From an uncultured Cloacibacillus sp. (lineage in GTDB: Bacteria; Synergistota; Synergistia; Synergistales; Synergistaceae): a stretch of 30,023 bases of DNA. The DNA lies in contig URAG01000024.1 of the NCBI GenBank assembly GCA_900545755.1, positions 1 to 30,023 of the forward strand. The letters run 5' to 3'. The notes under the pieces were generated by a model. That model ran no database searches. It was given only the letters and a program-made list of their open reading frames with translations, and was not told the origin of the DNA. Each line of letters begins with the position of its first letter. Position 1 is the first letter of the stretch. The translations under genes were made by a program, and so were the position numbers. This document shows positions 8,115 through 16,219 of this stretch, in pieces.

Positions 8115-8684
8115 ATGGGTGTAAAGATCGAAAGGAAGACGAACGAAACGGAGATAGAGCTGACGCTGTGCGGCTCCGGGGGAGACCGCCGCTTTGACAT
8201 AGGCTGCGGCTTTCTCTCCCACATGCTGGATCTGATGTGTCATCGCGCCGGGCTTGGAATTTGCCTTAAAGCGAGCGGCGACGTAGAGGTGGATTACCAC
8301 CACCTGACCGAGGATGTGGGCATAGCTGTAGGACAGGCGCTTCGCAGGCTGGCGGCGTCGGCCCCTATACGCCGTTACGGCTTCGTCCTGCTGCCGATGG
8401 ACGGTTCTCTCGCCCGCGTCGCGCTCGACTTCAGCGCGCGCGGACGGCTGTGGTGGAGCGGTTCATTCCCGTCGCACAAATGCGGCGACTTCGACATGGA
8501 GCTGGTGCCGGAATTTTTCTCCGGCTTTGCGCGCGAGGCTGGGCTTACGCTTCATATAGCAATACTTGAGGCCGACAACTCGCACCACGCCGCGGAGGCG
8601 GTGTTCAAGGGCGTTGGGCTCTCCCTGGCCGACGCGCTGTCTCCTGCTCGCTGTGAGCCGAGTACGAAAGGGGTATGGCTGTGA
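8115..8684 (+). CDS. hisB: Imidazoleglycerol-phosphate dehydratase
   Basis: Manganese enzyme dehydrating imidazole glycerol phosphate to imidazole acetol phosphate. The 189 residues are the monofunctional form, without the N-terminal histidinol phosphatase domain of E. coli HisB. Family His-rich motifs are seen: FLSHMLDLM, VDYHHLTEDVG, FDMELVPEFF and the C-terminal NSHHAAEAVFKG, ending in STKG. A GGAGG in the last codons of hisG serves as ribosome site. It overlaps hisA by 10 bases. Confidence 0.97.
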   Translation: MGVKIERKTNETEIELTLCGSGGDRRFDIGCGFLSHMLDLMCHRAGLGICLKASGDVEVDYHHLTEDVGIAVGQALRRLAASAPIRRYGFVLLPMDGSLARVALDFSARGRLWWSGSFPSHKCGDFDMELVPEFFSGFAREAGLTLHIAILEADNSHHAAEAVFKGVGLSLADALSPARCEPSTKGVWL

Positions 8685-9388
8685 AGATATTTCCGGCGAT
8701 AGACCTCTATGAAGGCAATGTCGTCAGGCTGACGCAGGGCGATTATTCGCGTATGCGGCGTTACGATGTATCTCCGTCGGACGCTGCGAAGCGTTTCATA
8801 GACGCAGGGTGCAGACAAATACATATAGTGGATCTGGAGGGCGCAAAGGCCGGAGAGCCGAGGCATCTCGGCGTGCTTTCAGAACTCGCCGGGCTCGGTT
8901 TATTCGTGCAGTACGGCGGCGGGCTGCGCTCGGCGGATTCGGTCACGGCGGCTCTCGACGCAGGAGCAGGGCGCGTTATGGCCGGGAGCATTATATTCAA
9001 GGACGTCGAGAAAGCCGCGGATTTAAGCGCGCGCTTCGGCGAACGGATAATGGCCGCGGTGGACGTAAAAAACGGAAAGGTCGTCCACTCGGGCTGGCTC
9101 TCGGAGACGGGGCTCTCTGCCCGCGCGGCGGTGGAGAAGCTGTCGTCCGCCGGCTTCTCGTCTTTTCTGGTGACGCGGACCGAGTTCGACGGCATGATGA
9201 ACGGGACCGACGCCGCGTGGTACGCCTCGTTCACGGCTCCCGGACGTTTCATAGCCGCCGCCGGCGGCGTGACGAGCCTGCGGGATATACTCGCGCTGTC
9301 CGAGGCCGGAGTCGACGCGGCGGTCATCGGTAAGAGTCTATACGAAGGCGGCGTCACGCTTAAAGAGGCGATGGACGCGTGCCTATGA
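8675..9388 (+). CDS. hisA: ProFAR isomerase
   Basis: 1-(5-phosphoribosyl)-5-[(5-phosphoribosylamino)methylideneamino]imidazole-4-carboxamide isomerase, a (beta/alpha)8 barrel of 237 residues. The catalytic Asp pair is present: one in FPAIDLYEGN near the N-terminus and one in AAVDVKNGKVV in the middle. Phosphate-binding glycines are in QYGGGLRS and AAGGVTS. The usual TDI.RDG loop reads TRTEFDG, which keeps the Thr and the final Asp-Gly but is otherwise unusual. It overlaps hisB at its start and sits 21 bases before hisIE. Confidence 0.95.
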   Translation: MAVKIFPAIDLYEGNVVRLTQGDYSRMRRYDVSPSDAAKRFIDAGCRQIHIVDLEGAKAGEPRHLGVLSELAGLGLFVQYGGGLRSADSVTAALDAGAGRVMAGSIIFKDVEKAADLSARFGERIMAAVDVKNGKVVHSGWLSETGLSARAAVEKLSSAGFSSFLVTRTEFDGMMNGTDAAWYASFTAPGRFIAAAGGVTSLRDILALSEAGVDAAVIGKSLYEGGVTLKEAMDACL

Positions 9389-9409
9389 TCCGCAAAGAGG
9401 GTAGACGTG

Positions 9410-10042
9410 ATGAAGATTGATATTTCTTGCGTGAAGTTCGACGAGCGCGGGCTCGTCCCGGTCGTGGTACAGGATGCAGTCACGGCCGAGGTGCTGATGA
9501 CGGCGTGGGCCAACGCCGAAGCTCTTGAGAAAACGGCGGAGCTCGGAGAACTCGTTTTTTGGAGCCGCTCGCGGGGAGAATTGTGGCACAAAGGCGAGAC
9601 CAGCGGAAACCGGATGCTTCTGCGCGAACTCCGCCGCGACTGTGACGGAGACACACTCCTCGCGCTCGTGGAGCCGCTCGGCCCGGCCTGTCATACGGGC
9701 GAGAGAAGCTGCTTCTTCCACAGAATATACGGCGTGGATTCGGACGAGTGCAGTTTTCTGGGAAGGTTGTGGCGTTATCTCAACGTGCGGAAGAACGACT
9801 CTCCCGAGGTCAGCTACACGGCGCGCCTGCTCGGCGCCGGCCCTTCGCGCGTCGCGCAGAAGGTTGGGGAAGAAGGCGTTGAAACCGCGCTCGCATGTGC
9901 CCTCGGCGACAAAGCGGCATTCCGGTACGAAGCGGCGGATCTTCTCTATCATCTGCTCGTCGCATGTATTTCCGCAGGCGTCGCTTTGAACGATATACTC
10001 CGCGAGCTTGCTTCGCGCCACAATGGGGACGTAAAAGAATGA
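9410..10042 (+). CDS. hisIE: Bifunctional phosphoribosyl-AMP cyclohydrolase / phosphoribosyl-ATP pyrophosphatase
   Basis: Steps 2 and 3 of histidine synthesis in one 210-residue chain. The HisI domain (about 1-110) has [22 protein letters not shown] and the zinc-related [10 protein letters not shown]. The HisE domain (about 115-200) has the metal-binding helices KVGEEGVET and [12 protein letters not shown] prefer the ATG at 9410, with AGAGGG 8 bases upstream, over the GTG one codon earlier. The stop overlaps the hisH start as ATGA. Confidence 0.95.
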   Translation: MKIDISCVKFDERGLVPVVVQDAVTAEVLMTAWANAEALEKTAELGELVFWSRSRGELWHKGETSGNRMLLRELRRDCDGDTLLALVEPLGPACHTGERSCFFHRIYGVDSDECSFLGRLWRYLNVRKNDSPEVSYTARLLGAGPSRVAQKVGEEGVETALACALGDKAAFRYEAADLLYHLLVACISAGVALNDILRELASRHNGDVKE

Positions 10043-10656
10043 TCGCGGTAGCGGATTACGGCGCGGGCAACCTTATGAGCGTGACCAACGCGTTGCGCAG
10101 CCTCGGCGCCGAGAGCTTGCGCGCTTCGTCGCCGGATGAAATACTTGCGGCCGGCGCGGTGATACTTCCGGGCGTCGGCGAGTTCGGGAGCGCTGCAGCA
10201 GAGCTTGAACGCCGCGGGCTGAAAGAGGCGCTGCGCGCCGCCGCCGGCCGGGGAACGCCCCTGCTGGGGATATGCCTCGGCATGCAGCTCCTGTTTGAGT
10301 CAAGCGAAGAAAGCCCTGGCGCCGCAGGCCTGTCCGTCCTGCCGGGGCGTTCCCGCCTTCTCCGCGGAGACGCCGGGCTGAAAATACCACACGTAGGGTG
10401 GAATACGATAAGCCTGATGAAGAAGAGCCGTCTCCTGGCCGGGATCCCGGAAGAGTCCTATATGTATTTCGTACATTCGTTCTATGTCGAGGCGGCCGTA
10501 CGCGGGGACGTGAGCGCCGTCACACGCTACGGGACGGCGTTCGACTCGGCCGTGGAACGCGGAAACGTCTTCGGCTGCCAGTTCCACCCGGAGAAGAGCG
10601 GCGCGGCCGGGCTTGCAATATTGAAGAATTTTATCGCGATCGCAGAGGGAGCGTAA
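10039..10656 (+). CDS. hisH: Imidazole glycerol phosphate synthase, glutaminase subunit
   Basis: Class I glutamine amidotransferase of 205 residues that supplies ammonia to HisF. The nucleophile Cys lies in [12 protein letters not shown], and the His and Glu of the triad in [16 protein letters not shown] and ILPGVGEF are typical of the family. The start is set by the ATGA overlap with hisIE; the open frame extends further upstream, but that part is inside hisIE. hisF follows after 6 bases, consistent with a HisH-HisF complex. Confidence 0.97.
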   Translation: MIAVADYGAGNLMSVTNALRSLGAESLRASSPDEILAAGAVILPGVGEFGSAAAELERRGLKEALRAAAGRGTPLLGICLGMQLLFESSEESPGAAGLSVLPGRSRLLRGDAGLKIPHVGWNTISLMKKSRLLAGIPEESYMYFVHSFYVEAAVRGDVSAVTRYGTAFDSAVERGNVFGCQFHPEKSGAAGLAILKNFIAIAEGA

Positions 10657-10662
10657 GGCCGT

Positions 10663-11421
10663 ATGTTTGCGAAAAGGATAATACCTTGTCTCGATATAAA
10701 AGACGGGAGGGTAGTCAAAGGGGTGAACTTCGTCGGGCTGCGCGACGCAGGCGACCCGGTGGAATGCGCGAAAGCCTACGAAAAGGCAGGGGCCGATGAA
10801 ATAGTATTTCTTGACATCACGGCTACCAGCGATAGAAGAAAGACGGTGGCCGGCCTGGTGCGCAGCGTCGCATCCGAAGTGTTCGTCCCTATCACGGTCG
10901 GCGGCGGCATCGGCTGTATCGCGGACATACGCGAAATACTGCGCGCCGGGGCCGACAAGGTTTCGCTCAACTCCGCCGCGGTGAGAAATCCAGGCCTGAT
11001 TTCCGAAGCGGCTAAAGCCTTCGGCAGCCAGTGCGTCGTCGTAGCTATCGACGCGAAGCGCAAAGGCGACGGCTACTGGGAGGTATATACGGAGGGAGGA
11101 CGCAGGGCGGAGCACATGGACGCGCGCTGCTGGGCGTTGCAAGCGGAACGCTTGGGCGCAGGGGAGATACTGCTTACGAGTATGGACAGGGACGGCACCA
11201 AATCCGGTTATGATCTCGAACTCACCGCGTCGATCGGCGGGGCGGTGAACATCCCCGTTATAGCTTCCGGCGGGGCGGGGGAGTACGCCCATTTTTACAA
11301 CGCTTTGACGCAAGGGAAGGCCGACGCCGTACTTGCCGCGTCTTTATTCCATTTTAACGAAATCCCCATCCCGGAGCTGAAAGACTATCTCGCCAAACAC
11401 GGAATCGCAGTGCGCCGGTGA
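10663..11421 (+). CDS. hisF: Imidazole glycerol phosphate synthase, cyclase subunit
   Basis: (beta/alpha)8 barrel of 252 residues making imidazole glycerol phosphate and AICAR with ammonia from His[21 protein letters not shown] carries the first catalytic Asp; the second is in [12 protein letters not shown]. Phosphate-binding glycines are in TVGGGIG and IASGGAGE. Last gene of the rightward his operon, followed by a stem-loop with a T-rich tail. Confidence 0.98.
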   Translation: MFAKRIIPCLDIKDGRVVKGVNFVGLRDAGDPVECAKAYEKAGADEIVFLDITATSDRRKTVAGLVRSVASEVFVPITVGGGIGCIADIREILRAGADKVSLNSAAVRNPGLISEAAKAFGSQCVVVAIDAKRKGDGYWEVYTEGGRRAEHMDARCWALQAERLGAGEILLTSMDRDGTKSGYDLELTASIGGAVNIPVIASGGAGEYAHFYNALTQGKADAVLAASLFHFNEIPIPELKDYLAKHGIAVRR

Positions 11422-11455
11422 AATCGTAAAACGTCCCGACGCCGGGCGACGTTAT

Positions 11456-11499
11456 ACGGCAGGCCCACTGTTGACGAAGCCGAAGGCCTGCCGTGTTTT
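11456..11499 (+). terminator. Terminator after hisF
   Basis: ACGGCAGGCC (11456-11465) pairs perfectly with GGCCTGCCGT (11485-11494), followed by GTTTTC. The 19-base loop is long, but the position 35 bases after the hisF stop and ahead of a convergent gene fits termination. Confidence 0.65.
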
Positions 11500-11532
11500 C
11501 TTGCGCTCGCATATGCGCTGCATTGCAATCTG

Positions 11533-12291
11533 CTAGATTTTTTCTATCTTCTCCATGAGCATGCCTATGACGTCGTCTATGCCGTAATCTTTCAGATCGT
11601 CGGCGATGCGCCTGAATATTCCCTCTTCTCTCAATGTGGCGGCAGACACCGGATAGTTGAGGTCGAGCCCCCACGTGAGCTGGATCAAACGGTAGTCCTG
11701 GAGCGAGCGCGCGTTGAGGTACGAGCCGCGGCCGGTCGCGCGCACTTCTTCGACCAGCGCGGGCGAAAGTCCCGTGACTCTCTTGTGGCGCGGCAGCATG
11801 TCGTATATCGTGCCGTTGTCGATGCGGCTCTGCACCATGCGGAATACGTCTATCTTGTCGGCGTCGCGCGCGAGCGCGCACCAGCGGTAGACGGCGAGCG
11901 GCGTCGACGGCGGGATTTCTATCTTGTTGTGGAAGCGCACCGCCGCGAGCAGCTTTTCTTTGTCGCCTTCCTCTATTCCGTCCCACTCGAACTCACGCCC
12001 GAGAATCTCCGCGCCGCGCCCGCCGTGGTCGAAGCTCGCCGCGTCGGCGAAGGTCTTGTAGTTGCGGTATTGTTCGAAGCGCGCCGTGTCGTGCAGCAAG
12101 CCGACCGCGTGCGCGAGCCACGCGTCGTGCTCATCGTTCCATTCCAGCGACTCGGCTATCGCACAGGCGATGGCGCAGACGCGCCTGCTGTGCTTCCGCT
12201 TCAGTTCCTGCATATTTTCAAGCGCGCCGCCGACGCGGAAGGAGTCGACGTAGCGCGCGAACCACTGTTCCGTTTTTTCGGTCGAATACAT
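11533..12291 (-). CDS. HD-domain phosphohydrolase
   Basis: A 252-residue soluble protein of the HD superfamily, whose members are metal-dependent phosphohydrolases, often on nucleotides. The metal motif is visible as KHSRRV (first His), then LLHDTARFEQY (His-Asp), with VRFHNKIE and LARDADKID supplying later His and Asp ligands. GGAGG precedes the ATG at 12291 on the minus strand with good spacing. It lies 43 bases downstream of the Crp/Fnr regulator gene on the same strand, so the two may be cotranscribed. Substrate not recognisable. Confidence 0.78.
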   Translation of the reverse strand: MYSTEKTEQWFARYVDSFRVGGALENMQELKRKHSRRVCAIACAIAESLEWNDEHDAWLAHAVGLLHDTARFEQYRNYKTFADAASFDHGGRGAEILGREFEWDGIEEGDKEKLLAAVRFHNKIEIPPSTPLAVYRWCALARDADKIDVFRMVQSRIDNGTIYDMLPRHKRVTGLSPALVEEVRATGRGSYLNARSLQDYRLIQLTWGLDLNYPVSAATLREEGIFRRIADDLKDYGIDDVIGMLMEKIEKI

Positions 12292-12334
12292 AGCCTTACC
12301 TCCGTCCGCTGAAATTATACAACGGCGCCGGCGT

Positions 12335-13015
12335 TTACTCGCCGCCGCCCGTTCCCGGCGCGAGCGTAAATTTGTTCTTGCGGTAGTCGAGCAGCCCTTC
12401 GCCGCGCATCTTCGAGAGTTCGCCCGAGAGCGCGCTGCGGTCTACTGAAAGGTAGTCCGCGAGCTGTTGGCGGTTGAAGGGTATCTCGAATTCGAGCGAG
12501 CCGCGGCGCAGCGACTCGGCCGACAAATATGAGAGAAGTTTCTGCCGCGTCGAGCGCTGCGTCATGTATGTCAGCTTTTCGCTGAATTGAAGATTTTTCT
12601 CCGCGAGCACGGCGAGCAGGTTGCGCATGAGCCGCGCATGGAACGCGCAGGCCGAGCCGCATACTGTGAGCACGCGGCTCACGTCCATGAACATGACGGC
12701 GCTGCGCTCCGACGCCGCGGCGCTGACTTCGAGCGGCGCGCCCGGGACGCAGGCGTAGCTTTCGGCGAATATATCGCCGGGCAGGGCTTCGGAGATGATG
12801 TTGCGGTTGCCGAGAAAGTCTTCTTTAATTATGTGAACCGCGCCGCCGAGCACGAGGCATATGGAGCCCGAACGCTCTCCCGCGCGCAGGATGAATTCAT
12901 TCTTCGCGTAATCGCGCGACGAGACGGAGAGGCAGGCGAGCATCGCCTCGATTTCATCGTCGTTTATGTCGCGGAAGAGCCGCGAGCTTTTTATCACGTC
13001 GAGATATTTTCTCAT
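12335..13015 (-). CDS. Crp/Fnr-family transcriptional regulator (HcpR-like by context)
   Basis: A 226-residue regulator with an N-terminal cyclic-nucleotide-binding-like beta barrel (about 15-125), a dimerisation helix (about 125-150) and a C-terminal winged helix-turn-helix (about 160-215, with FNRQQLADYLSVDRSALSGELSKM as the HTH). The effector-loop residues of true CRP are not clear, and the N-terminal Cys cluster of FNR is absent. Divergent from a TIGR04076-ferredoxin-hcp cluster. Crp/Fnr proteins beside hcp in other anaerobes (HcpR) respond to nitric oxide or nitrite, so that role is the best inference. Confidence 0.85.
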   Translation of the reverse strand: MRKYLDVIKSSRLFRDINDDEIEAMLACLSVSSRDYAKNEFILRAGERSGSICLVLGGAVHIIKEDFLGNRNIISEALPGDIFAESYACVPGAPLEVSAAASERSAVMFMDVSRVLTVCGSACAFHARLMRNLLAVLAEKNLQFSEKLTYMTQRSTRQKLLSYLSAESLRRGSLEFEIPFNRQQLADYLSVDRSALSGELSKMRGEGLLDYRKNKFTLAPGTGGGE

Positions 13016-13110
13016 ATTGATCCGCCGTCCGTTGTATTTGCGACATACTTATCCCGTTCATTGTATTATGCTTGACCCGTTGAAGCAAGAAAGAAACGAG
13101 GAACGGCAAT

Positions 13111-13410
13111 ATGAGGCCAGTAGGGCTGACGGAGGCGGTGAAATTGAAGCCGAAAATAAAAATTACGCTGGTTGATAAAAAGGGGAGTTCCAGATGCCAT
13201 CACGGGCATAGGCCGGGCGACAGCTTCGATTACGACACGGAACGCGGAAAACTTTGCCCTATGGCGATGCACGCGGCGTTTCCCTATATGGACATTCTGA
13301 GATACGGCGGCGAGCCGCCGAGGTCGGAGTGCGGCGAAATCAGATTTTGCTGCCCCGACAGCGACGTGATCAATATCTTTAAAATAGAGAGGGAAGAGAC
13401 GAATGATTAG
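13111..13410 (+). CDS. TIGR04076-family small protein
   Basis: A 99-residue protein that I match by pattern to the uncharacterised TIGR04076 family: IKITLVDKKGSSRCHHGHRPGD, LCPMAMHAAFPYMDILRYGG and a C-terminal CCPD. The conserved Cys and His residues (RCHHGH, LCPMA, FCCPD) suggest metal or redox chemistry, but no function is established. GAGGA lies 8 bases before the ATG. It overlaps the ferredoxin gene by 8 bases and heads the hcp operon, so it probably contributes to the same stress response. Confidence 0.75.
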   Translation: MRPVGLTEAVKLKPKIKITLVDKKGSSRCHHGHRPGDSFDYDTERGKLCPMAMHAAFPYMDILRYGGEPPRSECGEIRFCCPDSDVINIFKIEREETND

Positions 13411-14110
13411 GAAAATCATAAAAATAGACGAAGAAAAATGCAACGGCTGCGGCGCGTGCGCTGACGCCTGCCACGAGGGCGCGATAGCGATGGTTGACGG
13501 AAAGGCGCGGCTGATGCGCGACGACTACTGCGACGGCCTAGGCGACTGCCTGCCGGCCTGCCCGACGGGGGCGATAAGCTTCGTCGAGCGCGAGGCGGCC
13601 CCCTACGACAAGGCCGCGGCGGAGGCGAACGTTGCGGCGAAGCGCGCCGCGGAGGGGAAGCTGCCATGCGGATGTCCCGGCACCTACTCGCGCGAGCTCA
13701 AGCGCGAAGCCGCGGAGGTTCCCGCGCCGCGCGGAAGCGAGGTCGTTTCGCGCCTTTCGCAGTGGCCCGTGCAGATAAAGCTCGCGCCTGTGAACGCGCC
13801 GTACTTCGACGGGGCGAAGCTGCTCGTCGCGGCAGACTGTACGGCCTTCGCGCGCGCCGATTTCCACGAGCGCTTCATCAAGGGGCGCGTGACGCTCGTC
13901 GGATGCCCGAAGCTCGACGGCGTAGACTACGCGGAGAAGCTGACGGAGATAATCAGAAACAACGACATAAAGGACGTGACCGTCGTGCGCATGGAAGTCC
14001 CGTGCTGCGGTGGCATAGAGGAAGCTGTGAAGCGCGCGCTTATGGCGAGCGGCAAGTTCCTGCCGTGGCAGGTCGTCACAGTGGCGGTCGACGGGGAAAT
14101 ATTGGACTAG
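13403..14110 (+). CDS. Ferredoxin-type iron-sulfur protein associated with Hcp
   Basis: A 235-residue protein. The N-terminal domain (about 1-65) is a two-cluster ferredoxin: the first site is CNGCGACADAC, canonical for [4Fe-4S]; the second is C-x5-C-x3-CP (CDGLGDCLPACP), with Leu where the second Cys would be. The C-terminal half (about 125-235) is a separate domain with AADCTAFARADFHE, LVGCPKLDG and VPCCGGIEEAV, whose Cys residues could bind further metal. Just before hcp, it is the likely electron donor to Hcp. No membrane segment or signal peptide. Confidence 0.82.
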   Translation: MIRKIIKIDEEKCNGCGACADACHEGAIAMVDGKARLMRDDYCDGLGDCLPACPTGAISFVEREAAPYDKAAAEANVAAKRAAEGKLPCGCPGTYSRELKREAAEVPAPRGSEVVSRLSQWPVQIKLAPVNAPYFDGAKLLVAADCTAFARADFHERFIKGRVTLVGCPKLDGVDYAEKLTEIIRNNDIKDVTVVRMEVPCCGGIEEAVKRALMASGKFLPWQVVTVAVDGEILD

Positions 14111-14144
14111 GCGCGCAAGCGCGGAATGACGGAGGGGTTTTACA

Positions 14145-15704
14145 ATGGAGAGAAAAATGTTTTGTTTTCAGTGCGAACAGACGGCGGGCTGCCGCGGCTG
14201 CACAGGCAATATGGGGGTATGCGGGAAGCCCGCGGATACGGCGGAGCTTCAGGACGGGCTGACCGGCGAGCTGATCTCGTTCGCGCTCGCCGCAGGCGGC
14301 AAAGCGCCGGAGGGCGGCGCGCGGCTGATGCTCGAAGGGCTCTTTACGACGGTGACGAACGTGAACTTCAACAGCGCGACCGTCGCGGAGCTCGCGGCCC
14401 GCGTGCGCGCGGCGAGGAAGAATCTCGGCGACGGGACGCCGGCCTACGACGTTAAGAAAATATGGGAGGCGGACGAAGATATACGCTCGCTCAAGTCGCT
14501 GATACTCTTCGGCCTACGCGGCACGGCGGCCTACGCATACCACGCCGCCGTGCTCGGCTACAGCGACGCGGATGTGGACGGCTTCTTCTTCGAAGGCCTC
14601 GCGGCGCTCGCGAAATTTGATACGATGGACGAGCTTCTGCCGCTCGTCCTCAAGACGGGCGAGGTCAACCTGCGCTGCATGGAGCTGCTAGACCGCGCGA
14701 ACACTGAGAGCTTCGGCACGCCGCAGCCGACGCGCGTCAGCTTCACGGTCGAAAAGGGGCCCTTCATCGTAGTGACGGGCCACGACTTGCGCGACCTCAA
14801 GCTGCTGCTCGAGCAGACGGCGGGACGCGGAGTAAACGTCTACACTCACGGCGAGATGCTCCCCGCGCACGCATATCCGGAGCTGAAAAAATTCCCGCAC
14901 CTCAAGGGCAACTTCGGCACCGCGTGGCAGAACCAGCAGAAAGAGTTCGACGGCATCCCCGCGCCGATACTCTTCACGACGAACTGTCTGATGCCGGTGA
15001 AGCCCTCCTACGCCGACCGCGTTTTCACGACCGAGGTCGTATCGTATCCAGGGCTCGTACACATCGGGGAGGACAAGGATTTCACGCCCGTCATCGAAAA
15101 GGCGCTTGAGCTCGGCGGATGGCCGGAGAGACGCAGATTTGCCGGAATCAACGGCGGCATGGCGGCGACGACCGGCTTCGGCCACGGCGCGGTGCTCGCC
15201 GAGGCCGGACGGATAGTCGAGGCGGTCAAGAGCGGTGCGATACGCCATTTCTTCCTCGTCGGCGGCTGCGACGGTGCGAAGACGGGACGCAACTACTACA
15301 CCGATTTCGTAAAGCTTACGCCAGAGGACACGATCGTGCTCACGCTCGCCTGCGGCAAGTACCGCTTCAACGACATCGACCTAGGCGAAGCCGGCGGCTT
15401 CCCGCGCATAATGGACATGGGGCAATGCAACGACGCCTACAGCGCGATAAAAGTCGCGACGGCGCTCGCGGAGGCCTTTGGCTGCACGGTCAACGAGCTG
15501 CCGCTCTCCCTCGTCCTCTCGTGGTACGAGCAGAAAGCCGTCTGCATCCTGCTCACGCTGCTGCACCTCGGCATAAAGAACATACTGCTCGGCCCGACGC
15601 TCCCGGCCTTCGTCTCGCCGAACGTGCTGAACTTCCTCGTCGAGCATTACAACATCGCGCCGGTCTCGACGCCGGAGGCGGATTTGAAGAAAATCCTGGG
15701 CTAG
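14145..15704 (+). CDS. hcp: Hybrid-cluster protein (hydroxylamine reductase)
   Basis: A 519-residue enzyme with a cubane and a hybrid Fe-S-O cluster; in other bacteria Hcp reduces NO to N2O and hydroxylamine to ammonia in vitro. The N-terminal cubane Cys are C7, C10, C19 and C26 (FCFQCEQTAG.RGCTG...VCGK), with an additional Cys at 16. Hybrid-cluster ligands are seen in THGEMLPAH, FTTNCLMP, VGGCDGAKTGRNYY, LTLACGKYRFN and MGQCNDAYSA. Slightly shorter than the 540-550 residue proteobacterial form. GGAGGGG precedes the ATG. A nested inverted repeat follows the gene. Confidence 0.97.
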   Translation: MERKMFCFQCEQTAGCRGCTGNMGVCGKPADTAELQDGLTGELISFALAAGGKAPEGGARLMLEGLFTTVTNVNFNSATVAELAARVRAARKNLGDGTPAYDVKKIWEADEDIRSLKSLILFGLRGTAAYAYHAAVLGYSDADVDGFFFEGLAALAKFDTMDELLPLVLKTGEVNLRCMELLDRANTESFGTPQPTRVSFTVEKGPFIVVTGHDLRDLKLLLEQTAGRGVNVYTHGEMLPAHAYPELKKFPHLKGNFGTAWQNQQKEFDGIPAPILFTTNCLMPVKPSYADRVFTTEVVSYPGLVHIGEDKDFTPVIEKALELGGWPERRRFAGINGGMAATTGFGHGAVLAEAGRIVEAVKSGAIRHFFLVGGCDGAKTGRNYYTDFVKLTPEDTIVLTLACGKYRFNDIDLGEAGGFPRIMDMGQCNDAYSAIKVATALAEAFGCTVNELPLSLVLSWYEQKAVCILLTLLHLGIKNILLGPTLPAFVSPNVLNFLVEHYNIAPVSTPEADLKKILG

Positions 15705-15711
15705 GCGCGCG

Positions 15712-15782
15712 GCGAAAATTACAGAAAGATGGCGGAGGCTTCGCGCTTCCGCCCTCTTTGCGTGCCAACGGGAAATTTTCGC
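15712..15782. terminator. Nested inverted repeat between convergent hcp and PNPOx-like gene
   Basis: An inner stem GGCGGAGGC / GCTTCCGCC (15731-15739 with 15745-15753, one G-U pair) is followed by CTCTTT. It is enclosed by perfect 9-bp outer arms GCGAAAATT (15712-15720) and AATTTTCGC (15774-15782). Position and symmetry suit a bidirectional terminator. Confidence 0.55.
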
Positions 15783-16180
15783 TAGAATTTCACTACCTTC
15801 GGCTCGCCGCTGAATGAATAGAAGGTCGCCGTCGCGTTCTTGAGCCATAGCACTTCGCCGACGCCGTCGTCCTCGGAGTAGAGGCGGCGCAGAGTCGGGT
15901 TCTCGTCGAGCATATGGCGGCGCGCTTCGATTCTAGGGTCGAGCACGACTTCCGCGGCGACGCGCAGCCACGAGGTCCCGTCCTTGCCCATCGTGCACAG
16001 CTCGATCTTTGGGTTCGCCATCATCTGTTTGAAAACGGGCTTTACATTGCCTGTCTGGAGGTAGAGCTTGCCCTCGAAGAGCGCGACGACGCCGAAGGGC
16101 CTCACGCGCGGCTGGTCGCCGTCCATCGTCGCGACGTAGAAAATCGGGTTCTCTTTCAGAAATTTGTAGACTTCATCCAT
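15782..16180 (-). CDS. Pyridoxamine 5'-phosphate oxidase-like FMN-binding protein
   Basis: A small split-barrel flavoprotein of about 132 residues. FYVATMDGDQPRVRPFGVVA is the typical FMN-barrel start, followed by LYLQTGNVKPVFKQM and WLRVAAEVV. Members of this branch include nitroimidazole reductase-like and general FMN-binding proteins; residues for PNP oxidation are not evident, so a B6 role is not claimed. I chose the ATG at 16180 because AGGAGG lies 10 bases upstream; the alternative ATG at 16189 is only one base from it. It sits beside pdxT but has its own -10 sequence. Confidence 0.82.
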   Translation of the reverse strand: MDEVYKFLKENPIFYVATMDGDQPRVRPFGVVALFEGKLYLQTGNVKPVFKQMMANPKIELCTMGKDGTSWLRVAAEVVLDPRIEARRHMLDENPTLRRLYSEDDGVGEVLWLKNATATFYSFSGEPKVVKF

Positions 16181-16219
16181 GCGGAACATTCCTCCTTTAA
16201 TTTTATGCCGTGCGATTAA

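Noticed and set aside
8761..9654. Long minus-strand open frame (297 codons) opposite hisA and hisI
   Set aside because: It mirrors two clear genes in a GC-rich region and shows no family motif; its Ser/Arg/Pro-rich composition is typical of antisense frames.
10300..11313. 337-codon minus-strand open frame opposite hisH and hisF
   Set aside because: Entirely antisense to two recognised his genes, with biased Arg/Pro composition and no ribosome site.
13016..13110. Canonical FNR or HcpR binding site in the Crp/hcp gap
   Set aside because: No TTGAT-N4-ATCAA and no good TTGAC-N4-GTCAA palindrome could be found; only short imperfect arms are present.
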